The notes under the pieces are model-generated. The model did not search any database, had not been told where the DNA came from, and saw only the letters and a program-made list of their open reading frames with translations. From NCBI RefSeq assembly GCF_025290835.2, contig NZ_JAOCQD020000002.1, positions 310,001 through 374,000 on the forward strand: a stretch of DNA of 64,000 nucleotides, given 5' to 3'. The position numbers and the translations under genes were made by a program. Shown here in pieces: positions 25,646 through 38,218 of this stretch. Within the stretch, counting starts at the first letter, position 1, and the number at the start of each line of letters is the position of its first letter. The DNA is from Aquabacterium sp. OR-4 (GTDB lineage Bacteria; Pseudomonadota; Gammaproteobacteria; Burkholderiales; Burkholderiaceae_C).

Positions 25646-26926
25646 ATGAGCCTGAACCGACGCGCCCTGATCGGCGCCACCGCCGCCCTGCCGCTGGCCC
25701 ACGGCCTGACCGGCTGCGCCACGCCCGCCCTGCCCGCCCGCAGCCGCGTGGTGGTGGTGGGTGGCGGCTACGGTGGCGCCACCGCCGCCAAGTACCTGCG
25801 CCTGTTTTCCGACCACCAGCTCGAGGTGCTGCTGGTCGAGCCCAACGAGTCCTTCATCAGCTGCCCGCTGAGCAATCTGGTGCTGTCGGGCCACCGCAGC
25901 CTGGCCGAGCTGACCGTGCCCTACACCGCGCTGGCGCGCAGCCATGGCGTGCGCGTGGTGCGCGACACGGTGGCCCGCATCGACGCCCAGGCCAAGACGC
26001 TGCGGCTGGCCTCGGGCCCCGAGATCGGCTATGACAAGCTGGTGCTCTCGCCCGGCATCGACCTGATGCTCGACAGCGTGGAAGGCCTGCGCGCCGCCCA
26101 GCAGGCCGGCCGCGTGCTGCAGGCCTGGAAGGCCGGGCCCGAGACCCAGGCGCTGCGCCGCCAGCTCGAGGCCATGCCCGATGGCGGCGTTTATGCGCTG
26201 ACCATCCCCGAGGCGCCCTACCGCTGCCCGCCGGGGCCGTATGAGCGCGCCAGCGTGATCGCGGCCTACTTCAAGGCCGCCAAGCCGCGCAGCAAGGTGC
26301 TGGTGCTGGATGCCAATCCCGATGTCACCAGCAAGGGCGCGCTGTTCAAGAAGCTGTGGGCCGAGCAATACGCCGGCATCCTGGAGTACCGCCCGCAGCA
26401 CAAGGTGGCCGGTGTGGCCGCCGACGGCCGCAGCATCCGCTTCGAGGTGCAGGAGGACGTGCGCGCCGACGTGGCCAATGTGCTGCCACCCATGCGCGCC
26501 GGCCGCATCGCGGTGGACAGCGGCCTGGCCAACATCAACGGCCGCTGGGCCGGCGTGCACTACCAGAGCTTCGCTTCCACCGCCCACCCCGACATCCATG
26601 TGATCGGCGACGCGATCCAGATCGCGCCGGCCATGCCCAAGAGCGGCCACATGGCCAACAGCCATGCCAAGGTGGCGGCGGCGGCCATCGTGGCCCAGCT
26701 GGGCGGGCAGGAGATCAACCCCGCGCCGCTGCTCACCAACACCTGCTACAGCTATGTGGACGGCCAGCGCGTGATCCACGTGGCCAGCGTGCACGAGTAC
26801 GTGGCCGCCGAGAAGACCTTCAAGACCGTGGCCGGCGCCGGCGGCCTGTCCACCGCGCCCAGCGAGCAGGAAGGCCGCTACGCCTGGAACTGGGCGCGCA
26901 CCATCTGGGCCGACGCACTGGCCTGA
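25646..26926 (+). CDS. fccB: Flavocytochrome c sulfide dehydrogenase, FAD subunit
   Basis: A 426-residue periplasmic sulfide:cytochrome c oxidoreductase. The N-terminus has a Tat-type signal (NRRALIGATAALP) that also resembles a lipobox at LTGCAT. FAD binding is shown by VVVVGGGYGGATAAKYLR. The redox cysteines expected for the family are in SFISCPLSNLV and APYRCPPGPYERA. The C-terminal part has DAIQIAPAMPKSGHMANSHAKV and the FCSD domain with NTCYSYV. Together with fccA it oxidises sulfide to polysulfide or sulfur, suggesting detoxification or use of sulfide. Confidence 0.93.
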   Translation: MSLNRRALIGATAALPLAHGLTGCATPALPARSRVVVVGGGYGGATAAKYLRLFSDHQLEVLLVEPNESFISCPLSNLVLSGHRSLAELTVPYTALARSHGVRVVRDTVARIDAQAKTLRLASGPEIGYDKLVLSPGIDLMLDSVEGLRAAQQAGRVLQAWKAGPETQALRRQLEAMPDGGVYALTIPEAPYRCPPGPYERASVIAAYFKAAKPRSKVLVLDANPDVTSKGALFKKLWAEQYAGILEYRPQHKVAGVAADGRSIRFEVQEDVRADVANVLPPMRAGRIAVDSGLANINGRWAGVHYQSFASTAHPDIHVIGDAIQIAPAMPKSGHMANSHAKVAAAAIVAQLGGQEINPAPLLTNTCYSYVDGQRVIHVASVHEYVAAEKTFKTVAGAGGLSTAPSEQEGRYAWNWARTIWADALA

Positions 26927-27065
26927 GGCCGGCGGAGCGGCGGCGCGGCGGCCCGCGGCAGCCAGGCCGCTGGGCGCCGGTGGGCGCACCACCGCGGGCG
27001 TGACGCTTTCACGCCTGCGCCGCCCGGCCAGGCGCGGCAACGGCCCGGCGTGGCCTTGGCAGGGC

Positions 27066-27092
27066 TCAAGCCGCGGCGGCGGCGGCCGATAA
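27066..27092 (+). promoter_or_regulatory. Sigma-28 (FliA) promoter of the signalling block
   Basis: The match is TCAAGCCG-N11-GCCGATAA. The -10 element is identical to the enterobacterial consensus GCCGATAA, and the distance from the first base of the -35 to the first base of the -10 is 19, as in E. coli class III flagellar promoters. It lies 77 bases before the start codon of the double-receiver regulator. A second site with the same geometry precedes the chemoreceptor gene in this block. Confidence 0.8.
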
Positions 27093-27168
27093 GAACGAAC
27101 AAGCGTTCACCCGGCGAGTCAGGCAGTACGACGGGAGCCCCCCACGCCGTACTGCAGCCGGACCCGCC

Positions 27169-28314
27169 ATGCCGACGCCCCCTGCCCAGCGCTGTTCCGT
27201 GCTGGTGCTTGCCGACACCAACCACGATGCCCGTGGCGCCGTGGACCCCTTGCGCATCGACCGCATCGACACGCGGGTGTGCGCCGACGCCGAATCCTTC
27301 GTCGCCGCCAGCCAGACCGTGGCCGCCGACGTGCTGGTGCTGGCCCTGCGCTCGCTGAACCGCTGCCGCGAGACGCTCGACCTCGTCTACGCCGGCGAGC
27401 GCGCCGAGCGGCGCGGCCGCCAGCGCGTGCTGCTGATGGTGGACAAGGACCAGGTGCGCGAGGCCTTCGAGCTGTGCCGCGCCGGCCTGGCCGACGACTA
27501 TGTGCAGCACTGGCCGATTGCGCTGGACGGCTACCGCCTGCGCATGTCGGTGCACGCCTGGCTGCGATCGATGCGCCGGCCCGCCGGCACCGACGCCGCG
27601 GCTGCCGCCATCGAGGCCAACGCCAACGCCTCGGCCACCGCCGCCACCACCAACAACGCCGACGCCAACCCCAGCACCACCGCCACCAGCGGGGCGGCCG
27701 CGGCGGCCGAGCCGCCCGCCTTGCCGGTCGACACGCCTCCACCGGCGGCCGGCCCGGCCCCGGCCGCGGGGTCGGCCAGCCAGGCCCACCCGGCCACCCA
27801 GGCCGCAGCGGTGGCCGAGCCGAGCGCAGCCGGCCCAGCGGCCGCGCCGCCCAGCACCGCCAGCGCGCCGGCCACCGCCCACACCCGCACGCCGCAGGTG
27901 CTGCTGGTCGACGACGACCCCTTCCAGTTCAAGCTCACCCGCATGATGCTGGCCGATGCCGGCGTGCGCCTGGTGTGGCGTGGCGATGCGCGCAGCGCGC
28001 TGCACCAGCTGGGCGACGACCCGCCCGAGCTGGTGCTGATGGACATCGACATGCCGCAGCTCGACGGCATCGAGGCCGTGCGCCAGCTGCGCCGGCTGCC
28101 CGGCATGGGCCAGGTGCCGGTGATCATGCTCACCAGCCACAGCGACCGGGCGCGCGTGGTGCAAAGCCTGCAGGCCGGCGCCTCGGGCTTCGTCGTCAAG
28201 CCCTTCAGCAAGAAGGTGCTGCACGAGGTGCTGGCCAAGCACCTCAGGCCGCCCGGCGCCACCGCCGCAGCGCAGGCGACAGGCGCCGCCGTGCCGGCCC
28301 CGCAGCCGAGCTGA
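27169..28314 (+). CDS. Response regulator with a degenerate and a canonical receiver domain
   Basis: A 381-residue protein. Residues 1-135 form a receiver-like domain (SVLVLADTNHDARGAV) lacking a clear phospho-acceptor pattern. Residues 140-240 are a low-complexity Ala/Pro/Thr linker. The C-terminal receiver (from about 243) has the acidic pair in LLVDDDPFQF, the phospho-acceptor Asp in LVLMDIDMPQLDG, Thr in IMLTSHSD and Lys in FVVKPFSKK. There is no DNA-binding output domain, so it signals by protein contact. It precedes the Hpt gene and two hybrid kinases and sits behind a sigma-28 promoter. A role in chemotaxis or surface-motility signalling is likely. Confidence 0.88.
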   Translation: MPTPPAQRCSVLVLADTNHDARGAVDPLRIDRIDTRVCADAESFVAASQTVAADVLVLALRSLNRCRETLDLVYAGERAERRGRQRVLLMVDKDQVREAFELCRAGLADDYVQHWPIALDGYRLRMSVHAWLRSMRRPAGTDAAAAAIEANANASATAATTNNADANPSTTATSGAAAAAEPPALPVDTPPPAAGPAPAAGSASQAHPATQAAAVAEPSAAGPAAAPPSTASAPATAHTRTPQVLLVDDDPFQFKLTRMMLADAGVRLVWRGDARSALHQLGDDPPELVLMDIDMPQLDGIEAVRQLRRLPGMGQVPVIMLTSHSDRARVVQSLQAGASGFVVKPFSKKVLHEVLAKHLRPPGATAAAQATGAAVPAPQPS

Positions 28315-28344
28315 TATCCGACCCGATCACGCCCCGAGCCCGCC

Positions 28345-28706
28345 ATGAGCCTGCCCACCCCCCCGAGCCCGCCATCGACCTGCAGGTGCTGCCCGAGCTG
28401 ACCGGCTGCGACGACGAGATGCGCGACGAGTTCCTGTCCGACTTTCGCGCCACGCTGGGCGAGGCCCGCAGCGAGCTGCTGGCCGCGCTGCAGGCCGCCC
28501 AGGCCGGTGTGCTGGCCAGTGCCGCGCACCGCGTCAAGTCATCGGCCCGCTACATGGGCGCCATGCCGCTGGGCCAGTTGTGCGAGCAGCTCGAGCAGGC
28601 CGGTGACCGCGCCGACCTGGCCGCCGCGCGCGGCCTGCTGGCGCAGTGGCAGGCCGAATCGCTGCGCGTCGAAGGCTTCATCGCCAGCCACCTCGGCCTG
28701 GCCTGA
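28345..28706 (+). CDS. Hpt (histidine phosphotransfer) protein with an apparent 5' frameshift
   Basis: The Hpt domain is clear: DEMRDEFLSDFRATLGEAR, then AHRVKSSARYMGAMPLGQLC with the phosphorylatable His in AHRVKSSAR. No ATG or GTG precedes the domain in this frame. A good ATG (MSLPTP) sits one frame off and would join the domain if the run of seven C at 28358-28364 had eight. Either the run is miscounted, ribosomes slip by -1 on it, or translation begins at an internal GTG and loses the first helix residues. The product would be about 120 residues. It probably shuttles phosphate between the two hybrid kinases and the double-receiver regulator. Confidence 0.7.
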
Positions 28707-28720
28707 GCCAGCACCTGCCC

Positions 28721-31464
28721 ATGCCCGGCTCCGGCCTGATCCAACGCCGCGGCCCGGCCCGGGCATGGCGCCTGCTGCGCCGGCGCTGGCGCGACGAGCG
28801 CCCGGCGCTGCTGGGCCTGTGGCAGGTGTGCTGGCCCTTCGTGCTGGCCGCGGCGCTGATCCTGGCGCTCACCGCCCAGTGTTTTGCGCTGATGTCGGCC
28901 GGTCGCGCCTATGTCGACGGCGAAAGCCTGTGGTCCAAGGCGCAGAAGAACGCGCTGCTCGAGCTGCACCGCTACAGCGACACCTGCGAGCCGCGCCACC
29001 ATGCCGAGTACCGCCGCCAGCTGGGCGTGCCGCTGGGCGACCGCAGCGCCCGCCTGGCGCTCGAGCAGGAGCCGCCTGACCTGGACAGCGCGCGCCGCGG
29101 CTTTGCCGCCGGCGGCATCCACCCGGGTGACATCGACGGCCTGATCTTCGTCTTTCGCTGGCTGCGCTGGGTGGCGCCGATCGAGGCCGCGGTGAACGAC
29201 TGGCGCGAGGCCGACCGCCTGCTGGGCCGCGTGGAGGCGGTGGCCGAGCAACTGCACCAGGCGGTGCAGCGCGACTGCGCCGATGTGGCGCGCCATGCCC
29301 GCCTGAGCGGCCAGCTGCACCAGCTCAACGCCGAGCTGACCCATCGCCAGACCCAGTTCAGCCAGCACCTGGGCGAGGCCAACCGCCTGCTGTGGCGGCT
29401 GGCGCTGCTGGCGCTGGTGCTGTGCACGCTGGCGCTGGGCCTGCCCGGGCTGTGGTTGTCGTACCGCGTGGTGCGCGCCAAGGTGCGTGCCATTGCCGAG
29501 GCGCAGGCCGCCAACCGCACCCAGCGCGACTTCCTGGCCAACATGAGCCACGAGCTGCGCACCCCGATGAACGGCGTGCTGGGTCTGCTGGGCGTGATGC
29601 AGCAGGGCCCGCTGAGCGCCGAGCAGCGCGAGGCCGGCGAGCTGATGCGCCACTCGGGCCAGGCCCTGCTGGGGCTGATGGAGGACATGCTCGATGTCGC
29701 GCGCATCGAGCACGGCGCCATCACGCTGGACGAGCGGCCGATGGACAGCGGCCTGGTCATCGAGCAGGTCTGCGCCCTGCTCGAGCCCGGCGCGCAGGAG
29801 GCCCGCGTGGACCTCACCCACCACATCGACCCCACGCTGCCGCCGCTGCTGATGGGCGACCCGCAGCGCCTGCGCCAGATCGCCCGGCACCTGGTGGGCA
29901 ATGCGGTGAAGTTCTCGGCCCCCACCGGCACCACCAGCACCAGCACCAGCATCAGCACCAGCACCACCGGCACCACCGGCACCACCGGCACCACCGCCGC
30001 CCGCGGCCGGGTGCATGTGCGCTGGGGCCCGCGTGCCGGTGCCGCCGGCCAGCCCGGACTGGGCCTGAGCGTGGCCGACAACGGCATCGGCATCCCCGCG
30101 GGCCTGCTGCCCACGCTGTTCGATGCCTTCGTGCAGGCCGACCGCAGCAGCACCCGGCGCCACGGCGGCGCCGGCCTGGGCCTGGCCATCGTGCAGGCCC
30201 TGGTGCAGGCCATGCGCGGGCAGATCCAGGTGCACAGCCAGCCAGGCCGGGGCAGCCGCTTCGAGGTCTGGCTGCCGCTGCAGCAGGCGCCGCTGACCGA
30301 GCCGGCCCCGGCCATGGCCCCCGCCCCTGTTCCGACGTCCGTTCCGACGTCCGTTCCGACCTCGATTCCGGCCCCTGTTCCGGCCCCTTCTTCGGCCCCC
30401 TCCCCGGCCGCTGTTCCAGCCGCTGCGGCGGCCGCTGCCCAGGCCGCTGCGCCGCTGGCCCTGCGCTGCCTGCTGGTGGCCCAGGCCGATGGCCCGGCCG
30501 ACGACCTGGGCCAGCTCCTGGCCCACCACGGCGCCCAGGTGCAGCGCGTGGCCACGCTGGCCGAAGCCGCGGACTGGGTGGCCTGCCACCCTGGCCAGGA
30601 GCCCCGGCTGTGCCTGCTGGACGACCCCGGCGGCGCCGACGGCCCCGGTGCCAACCCCAGCTGGCTGCAGGCCCACTGGGGGCCGCCGCTGGCCGAGCTG
30701 CTGGCCACCTGCCAGGCGGCCGGCGCCCTGCCCTGCGTGTTGCATCTGGGCCGTGGCCGCCGCCGGCGCCTGCGCCACCACCCCAGCCTGCCCGGCCATG
30801 CGCTCGACATCAACGGCCTGGGCAGCGCCCGCTGGCTGCAGGCGGTGCAGCAGGTGCTGGCCGCGCCCGATGCCGCGCTGGCGGAGGGCCCGGCGCCCGC
30901 GCCCGCGCCAGATGGCACAGCAGCCGCAGCCGCAGCCGCAGCCACAGCCGCAGCCACACCGGCACCCACACCGGCACCCGCATCGTCCGCGCCCCTCCCG
31001 CCGCCTGCGGCGCATGGCCCGCCGGCCGCCACGCCGGCCACTCGCCGCGAGCGCATCCTGGTGGCCGAGGACAACCCGGCCAACCAGAAGGTCATCGCCT
31101 TCCAGCTGCGCAAGCTGGGCTTCGCGCCCGACATCGCTGCCGATGGCGCACAGGCCCTGGCGCGCTGGCACAGCGGGGCCTACGACCTGCTGCTCACCGA
31201 TCTGCACATGCCGGTGATGGACGGCCTGGCGCTCAGCCAGGCGCTGCGGGCCGCCGGGGCCCGCCGGGCCGGTGGTGGCCCGCTGCCGATCATCGCGCTG
31301 ACGGCCAACGCGCAAAGCGGCGAGGCCGAGCGCTGCCGCGCACACGGCATGGACGACTTTCTCACCAAGCCCACCAGCCTGCCGATGCTCCAGGCCACGC
31401 TCGAGCGCTGGCTGCTCGCCACCCAAGCCCACGAGAACGCGGCCTGCGCGCCCGTTGATGCGCC

Positions 31465-31468
<4 letters not shown>
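28721..31468 (+). CDS. Hybrid sensor histidine kinase 1, membrane bound
   Basis: A 915-residue kinase. Two transmembrane helices (WPFVLAAALILALTAQCFAL near 40 and LLALVLCTLALGLPGLW near 240) bracket a helical periplasmic sensor of about 180 residues. The DHp box is FLANMSHELRTPMNG, and the ATPase has N-box HLVGNAVKF, G1 ADNGIGIP and G2 GGAGLGLAI. A Thr/Ser/Gly repeat is inserted between N-box and G1. A degenerate receiver (LRCLLVAQADGPADDLG) is followed by a canonical one with RILVAEDNPANQKV and acceptor Asp in LTDLHMPVMDG. The start at MPGSGLIQRRG follows the Hpt stop by 14 bases. The stop overlaps the next kinase gene by ATGA. Confidence 0.88.
29922..29998. repeat. In-frame ACCAGC/ACCGGC microsatellite inside the kinase ATPase domain
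   Basis: The tract cycles through ACC-AGC and ACC-ACC-GGC units and encodes an insert of about 25 Thr, Ser and Gly residues between the N-box and G1-box of hybrid kinase 1, at a surface loop where the sister kinase has only a few residues. The units are multiples of three bases, so slippage would change length without frameshift. Confidence 0.8.
30329..30400. repeat. Six tandem 12-bp units in the kinase interdomain linker
   Basis: Units begin gttccgacgtcc (twice), gttccgacctcg, attccggcccct, gttccggcccct and tcttcggccccc. They encode VPTS-like then PAP-like repeats between the ATPase and the degenerate receiver of hybrid kinase 1. A second repeat rich in cagccg units lies further down the same gene near 30920-30985. 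Confidence 0.8.
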
Positions 31469-35259
<3,791 letters not shown>

Positions 35260-35265
35260 TGCAGC

Positions 35266-35292
35266 TCAAGTTGATCCGCGCGGTGCCGACAA
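35266..35292 (+). promoter_or_regulatory. Sigma-28 (FliA) promoter of the chemoreceptor gene
   Basis: The match is TCAAGTTG-N11-GCCGACAA, one base off the GCCGATAA consensus, with the same 19-base -35 to -10 register as the promoter in front of the response regulator. It starts 6 bases after the stop codon of hybrid kinase 2 and 55 bases before the receptor ATG, giving the receptor its own motility-linked transcription. Confidence 0.75.
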
Positions 35293-35347
35293 CACCTTGT
35301 TACCCTCAACAGGACGCGGCGCAATCCAACGCCCGCGCGTACCGACC

Positions 35348-36907
35348 ATGAAGATTCGAACCCTTCTGGCGGTCGCCTTTGGCAGTCTCTCGGCGATCGT
35401 TTTGCTGGTGTCTGCGCTGTCGTTGCTGTCCCTGAACGCGGCCAATGCCCGATTCCACGACTACCTGCACGGCATCGATGCCCGGGCCATCCAGGTGGGC
35501 CTGCTGCGCAAGGCGGTGGACGAACGCGCGGTGGCCGCGCGCAACCTGGTGCTGGTGCGCGAGGCCGCCGATCAACAGGCCGAGTACGACGCGGTCGTCA
35601 AGGCCCACCAGGACGTGCAGCGCCACCTGGCCAAGCTGCGCAAGATGCTGGACGAAGGCGCCGACGTGAGCGCCCAGGCCCGCGGCCTGGTCGACGAGAT
35701 GAGCGCCATCGAGGCCCGCTACGCGCCGGTGGCGCTGTCGATCGTGGAGATGGCGCGCAAGGGCCAGCGCGAGCCGGCCATCGCCAAGATGATCGTCGAG
35801 TGCCGGCCGCTGCTGGCCGACCTGGTGCGGGTGAGCAACGCCTATGCCGCCCTGACCACCGCCCGCGCCCACCAGATCGGCGAGGAGGCCGAGGCCCAGT
35901 TCGCCTCCAAGACCCGCTGGCTGGCCGTGGTGGCCACGCTGGCGCTGCTGATGTCGGCCGGCGCCGGCTGGTACGTGTCGCGGAAGGTGTCGGTGCCGCT
36001 GGCCCGTGCCGTGCGCCTGGCGCGCGCCGTGGCCGATGGCGACCTCAGCCAGCGCATCGATGTCAACGGCCGCGACGAGCTGTCCGATCTGTCGCGCGCC
36101 ATGGCCACCATGACCCGTCAGCTCGAAAGCCTGATCGGCCAGGTGCGCAGCAGCAGCGAGCACATCAACCTGGGCGCCTCGGAAGTGGCCCAGGGCGCGA
36201 TGGACCTGAGCCAGCGCACCGAACGCCAGGCCAGCGCGCTGCAGGAAACCGCCGCGTCGATGGAACAGCTCACCGGCACGGTGCGGCAGAACGCCGACAA
36301 CGCCCAGCAGGCCGCCAGCCTGTCGGTGGATGCCGCCGGGGTGGCCCAGCGCGGCGGCGAGGTGGTGGCCGAGGTGGTGGCCACCATGCACGGCATCGAC
36401 GCCAGCAGCCGGCGCATCGCCGACATCCTGGGCGTCATCGACGGCATCGCGTTCCAGACCAACATCCTGGCGCTGAACGCCGCCGTGGAGGCCGCCCGCG
36501 CCGGCGAGCAGGGCCGCGGCTTTGCCGTGGTGGCCAGCGAGGTGCGCACGCTGGCCCAGCGCAGCGCCGACGCCGCCCGCGAGATCAAGACGCTGATCGG
36601 CGACAGCGTCACACGGGTGGCCCAGGGCACGGCCCTGGTCGACCGCGCCGGCGGCACCATGGGCGATGTGGTGCAGGCCATCGCACGGGTGCAAGGCATC
36701 GTGGCGGCGATCAGCGACGCCAGCCACCAGCAGCATGCCGGCATGGCCCAGCTCAACAGCGCGATCGCACAGATGGACTCCAGCACCCAGCAGAACGCCG
36801 CGCTGGTGGAGCAAAGCGCCGCCGCCGCCGAAAGCCTGCGCCAGCAGTCGGACCGCCTGGTGGGCGCGCTGTCGCACTTTCGCTGCGACGCCACGGCTGG
36901 GGCCTGA
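35348..36907 (+). CDS. Methyl-accepting chemotaxis protein
   Basis: A 519-residue receptor. One transmembrane helix at residues 6-28, a periplasmic four-helix-bundle domain of about 165 residues (Tar/4HB_MCP type, with [15 protein letters not shown] and [15 protein letters not shown]), a second helix near 197-217, then HAMP ([20 protein letters not shown]). The signalling tip reads [31 protein letters not shown], the invariant hairpin that contacts CheA/CheW. There is no CheR-binding pentapeptide at the C-terminus. It has its own sigma-28 promoter and a strong hairpin after the stop, so it is a separate transcript behind the kinase genes. Confidence 0.93.
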   Translation: MKIRTLLAVAFGSLSAIVLLVSALSLLSLNAANARFHDYLHGIDARAIQVGLLRKAVDERAVAARNLVLVREAADQQAEYDAVVKAHQDVQRHLAKLRKMLDEGADVSAQARGLVDEMSAIEARYAPVALSIVEMARKGQREPAIAKMIVECRPLLADLVRVSNAYAALTTARAHQIGEEAEAQFASKTRWLAVVATLALLMSAGAGWYVSRKVSVPLARAVRLARAVADGDLSQRIDVNGRDELSDLSRAMATMTRQLESLIGQVRSSSEHINLGASEVAQGAMDLSQRTERQASALQETAASMEQLTGTVRQNADNAQQAASLSVDAAGVAQRGGEVVAEVVATMHGIDASSRRIADILGVIDGIAFQTNILALNAAVEAARAGEQGRGFAVVASEVRTLAQRSADAAREIKTLIGDSVTRVAQGTALVDRAGGTMGDVVQAIARVQGIVAAISDASHQQHAGMAQLNSAIAQMDSSTQQNAALVEQSAAAAESLRQQSDRLVGALSHFRCDATAGA

Positions 36908-36937
36908 GGCGCTTGCGGCCTGATGCCGCAGCGCCCG

Positions 36938-36992
36938 GCGCGGCGGCGCATGGCCTGCTGCCCGCAAGTCCGCAGGCCATGCGCCGCCGCGC
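36938..36992 (+). terminator. Perfect 21-bp inverted repeat hairpin downstream of the chemoreceptor gene
   Basis: The arms 36938-36958 and 36972-36992 are exact reverse complements with a 13-base loop, giving a very stable GC-rich stem. There is no T-tract on the plus strand, so termination may be weak or Rho-assisted, and the hairpin may serve mainly as a 3' stabiliser of the receptor mRNA. Confidence 0.6.
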
Positions 36993-37051
36993 AGATCGCA
37001 CGCGCAAAGGGCCAACGCGGCACCCTGCGCAGCATCGGACGGCACAAACGA

Positions 37052-37085
37052 AAAAGGTCTTGGCGATTTCTCGCCAAGACCTTTT
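37052..37085 (-). terminator. Intrinsic terminator after the tRNA-Lys pair
   Basis: A perfect 15-base stem (AAAAGGTCTTGGCGA facing its complement) closes a 4-base loop. On the minus strand the stem is followed by a run of T. It starts seven bases past the CCA end of tRNA-Lys(CTT), so it ends the tRNA transcript. Because the stem carries A and T at both bases, it could also stop plus-strand transcription from the chemoreceptor side. Confidence 0.88.
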
Positions 37086-37091
37086 CGTAGC

Positions 37092-37167
37092 TGGTGGGCC
37101 CCGACAGATTCGAACTGTCGACCAACGGATTAAGAGTCCGCTGCTCTACCAACTGAGCTAGGAGCCC
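37092..37167 (-). tRNA. tRNA-Lys (anticodon CTT)
   Basis: A 76-base cloverleaf on the minus strand with an encoded CCA end. The acceptor stem GGGCTCC pairs with GGGGCCC (allowing one G-T), the D-arm is GCTCAGTTGGTAGAGC, the anticodon loop is CTCTTAA and the T-loop is TTCGAAT. The anticodon occupies 37132-37134. It reads AAG codons. It is the second gene of a two-tRNA transcript. Confidence 0.97.
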
Positions 37168-37225
37168 GAAAACTTTTTGCCGGGTGCTTAATCCGACGCC
37201 TGCCAGGCAGAGACTGCCCGTCAGG

Positions 37226-37301
37226 TGGTGGGTCGTGCAGGACTTGAACCTGCGACCAACGGATTAAAAGTCCGCTGCTCTACCGACTGAGCTAACGACC
37301 C
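37226..37301 (-). tRNA. tRNA-Lys (anticodon TTT)
   Basis: A 76-base cloverleaf with encoded CCA. The acceptor GGGTCGT pairs with ACGACCC, the D-arm is GCTCAGTCGGTAGAGC, the anticodon loop is CTTTTAA and the T-loop is TTCAAGT. The anticodon is at 37266-37268. It reads AAA and AAG. It lies 58 bases upstream of tRNA-Lys(CTT) in the same direction, and both share much of the anticodon arm (AGCGGACT/TCCG), which points to an old tandem duplication. Confidence 0.97.
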
Positions 37302-37318
37302 CTCCGGCAGAGCCTCGC

Positions 37319-37348
37319 ATTCTAGCACGGTGTTTTTGGCCTTGTCAC
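37319..37348 (-). promoter_or_regulatory. Sigma-70-type promoter of the tRNA-Lys transcript
   Basis: On the minus strand GTGACA is followed after 18 bases by TAGAAT, ending 17 bases before the first base of tRNA-Lys(TTT). It overlaps the last codons and stop of tcdA, so the tRNA pair can be transcribed on its own as well as by read-through. Confidence 0.55.
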
Positions 37349-38205
37349 GCCCCTGACGCAAATTTCTTCGGGGCCCCGCGTGGGCCGGCGCGCAGCTGCT
37401 CGATCACCTCGCCGGCCGCCACCAGGCCGAAGCTGGCCGTCACCGTGACGGTGGAGCCATAACCATGGCAGTTCAGGCTGCCGTCGCTGGCGCAGGCCGC
37501 ATCCACCGGCGGCGCCACGCTTTCGCGCGAGAACACGCAGCGCAGGCCGATGCGCCCCTGGCGCGGCGCGCCCTGCTTGCGCAGGCGCTGGCGCAAGGTG
37601 GCCAGCAGCGGGTCGTGCGTGGTGTCGGCCAGATCGGCCACCTCCACCGCCTGGGCCTGCAGCTTGCCGCCGGCTGCCCCGCACACCACCAGCGGCGTGC
37701 CGCTGGTGCGCGACCAGGCGGCCAGCGCCAGCTTGGCCTGGCCCTGGTCGCAGGCGTCGATCACCGCGTCCACCGCCGCCGGCAGCAGGCCGGGCCAGTT
37801 GTCGGCCGCGGCAAACTCTTCCACCACCCACACCTGGCAGCCGGGGTGGATGTCGGCAATGCGCTGCTGCAGCGCCAGCGCCTTGGCCTGGCCCACGGTG
37901 CTGCCCAGGGCCTGCACCTGGCGGTTGATGTTGGATTCGGAAACCTGGTCGAGATCGATCAGCACCAGCTGGGCCACGCCGCTGCGCGCCAGGGCCTCCA
38001 CCGCCCACGAACCCACGCCGCCCAGGCCCACCACCGCCACACGGGCGGCGCGCACGCGCTGGTAGCCGGCCTCGCCGTACAGGCGGCGCAGGCCGCCGAA
38101 GCGGCGCTCGAGATCGGCCTCGTCAGCCGCCAGCCCTGCCGGCAGCGCCGGTGGCTGCGACGCCGGTGGCTGCAGCGCCTCGTGTGGGGTGTGGGATTCA
38201 GCCAT
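37345..38205 (-). CDS. tcdA: tRNA threonylcarbamoyladenosine dehydratase
   Basis: A 286-residue E1-like ATP-dependent enzyme that cyclises t6A at position 37 of tRNAs to ct6A. The adenylation fold is shown by VAVVGLGGVGSWAVEALARSG near residue 58, LIDLDQVSESNINRQ near 80 and DACDQGQAKLAL near 150. The C-terminal signature includes GRIGLRCVFSRE and GYGSTVTVTASFG. Length matches the family apart from a Pro-rich N-terminal extension. It lies next to two tRNA-Lys genes, which are ct6A substrates, though that adjacency is probably incidental. Confidence 0.92.
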   Translation of the reverse strand: MAESHTPHEALQPPASQPPALPAGLAADEADLERRFGGLRRLYGEAGYQRVRAARVAVVGLGGVGSWAVEALARSGVAQLVLIDLDQVSESNINRQVQALGSTVGQAKALALQQRIADIHPGCQVWVVEEFAAADNWPGLLPAAVDAVIDACDQGQAKLALAAWSRTSGTPLVVCGAAGGKLQAQAVEVADLADTTHDPLLATLRQRLRKQGAPRQGRIGLRCVFSRESVAPPVDAACASDGSLNCHGYGSTVTVTASFGLVAAGEVIEQLRAGPRGAPKKFASGA

Positions 38206-38218
38206 GGCCCCGCACCGC

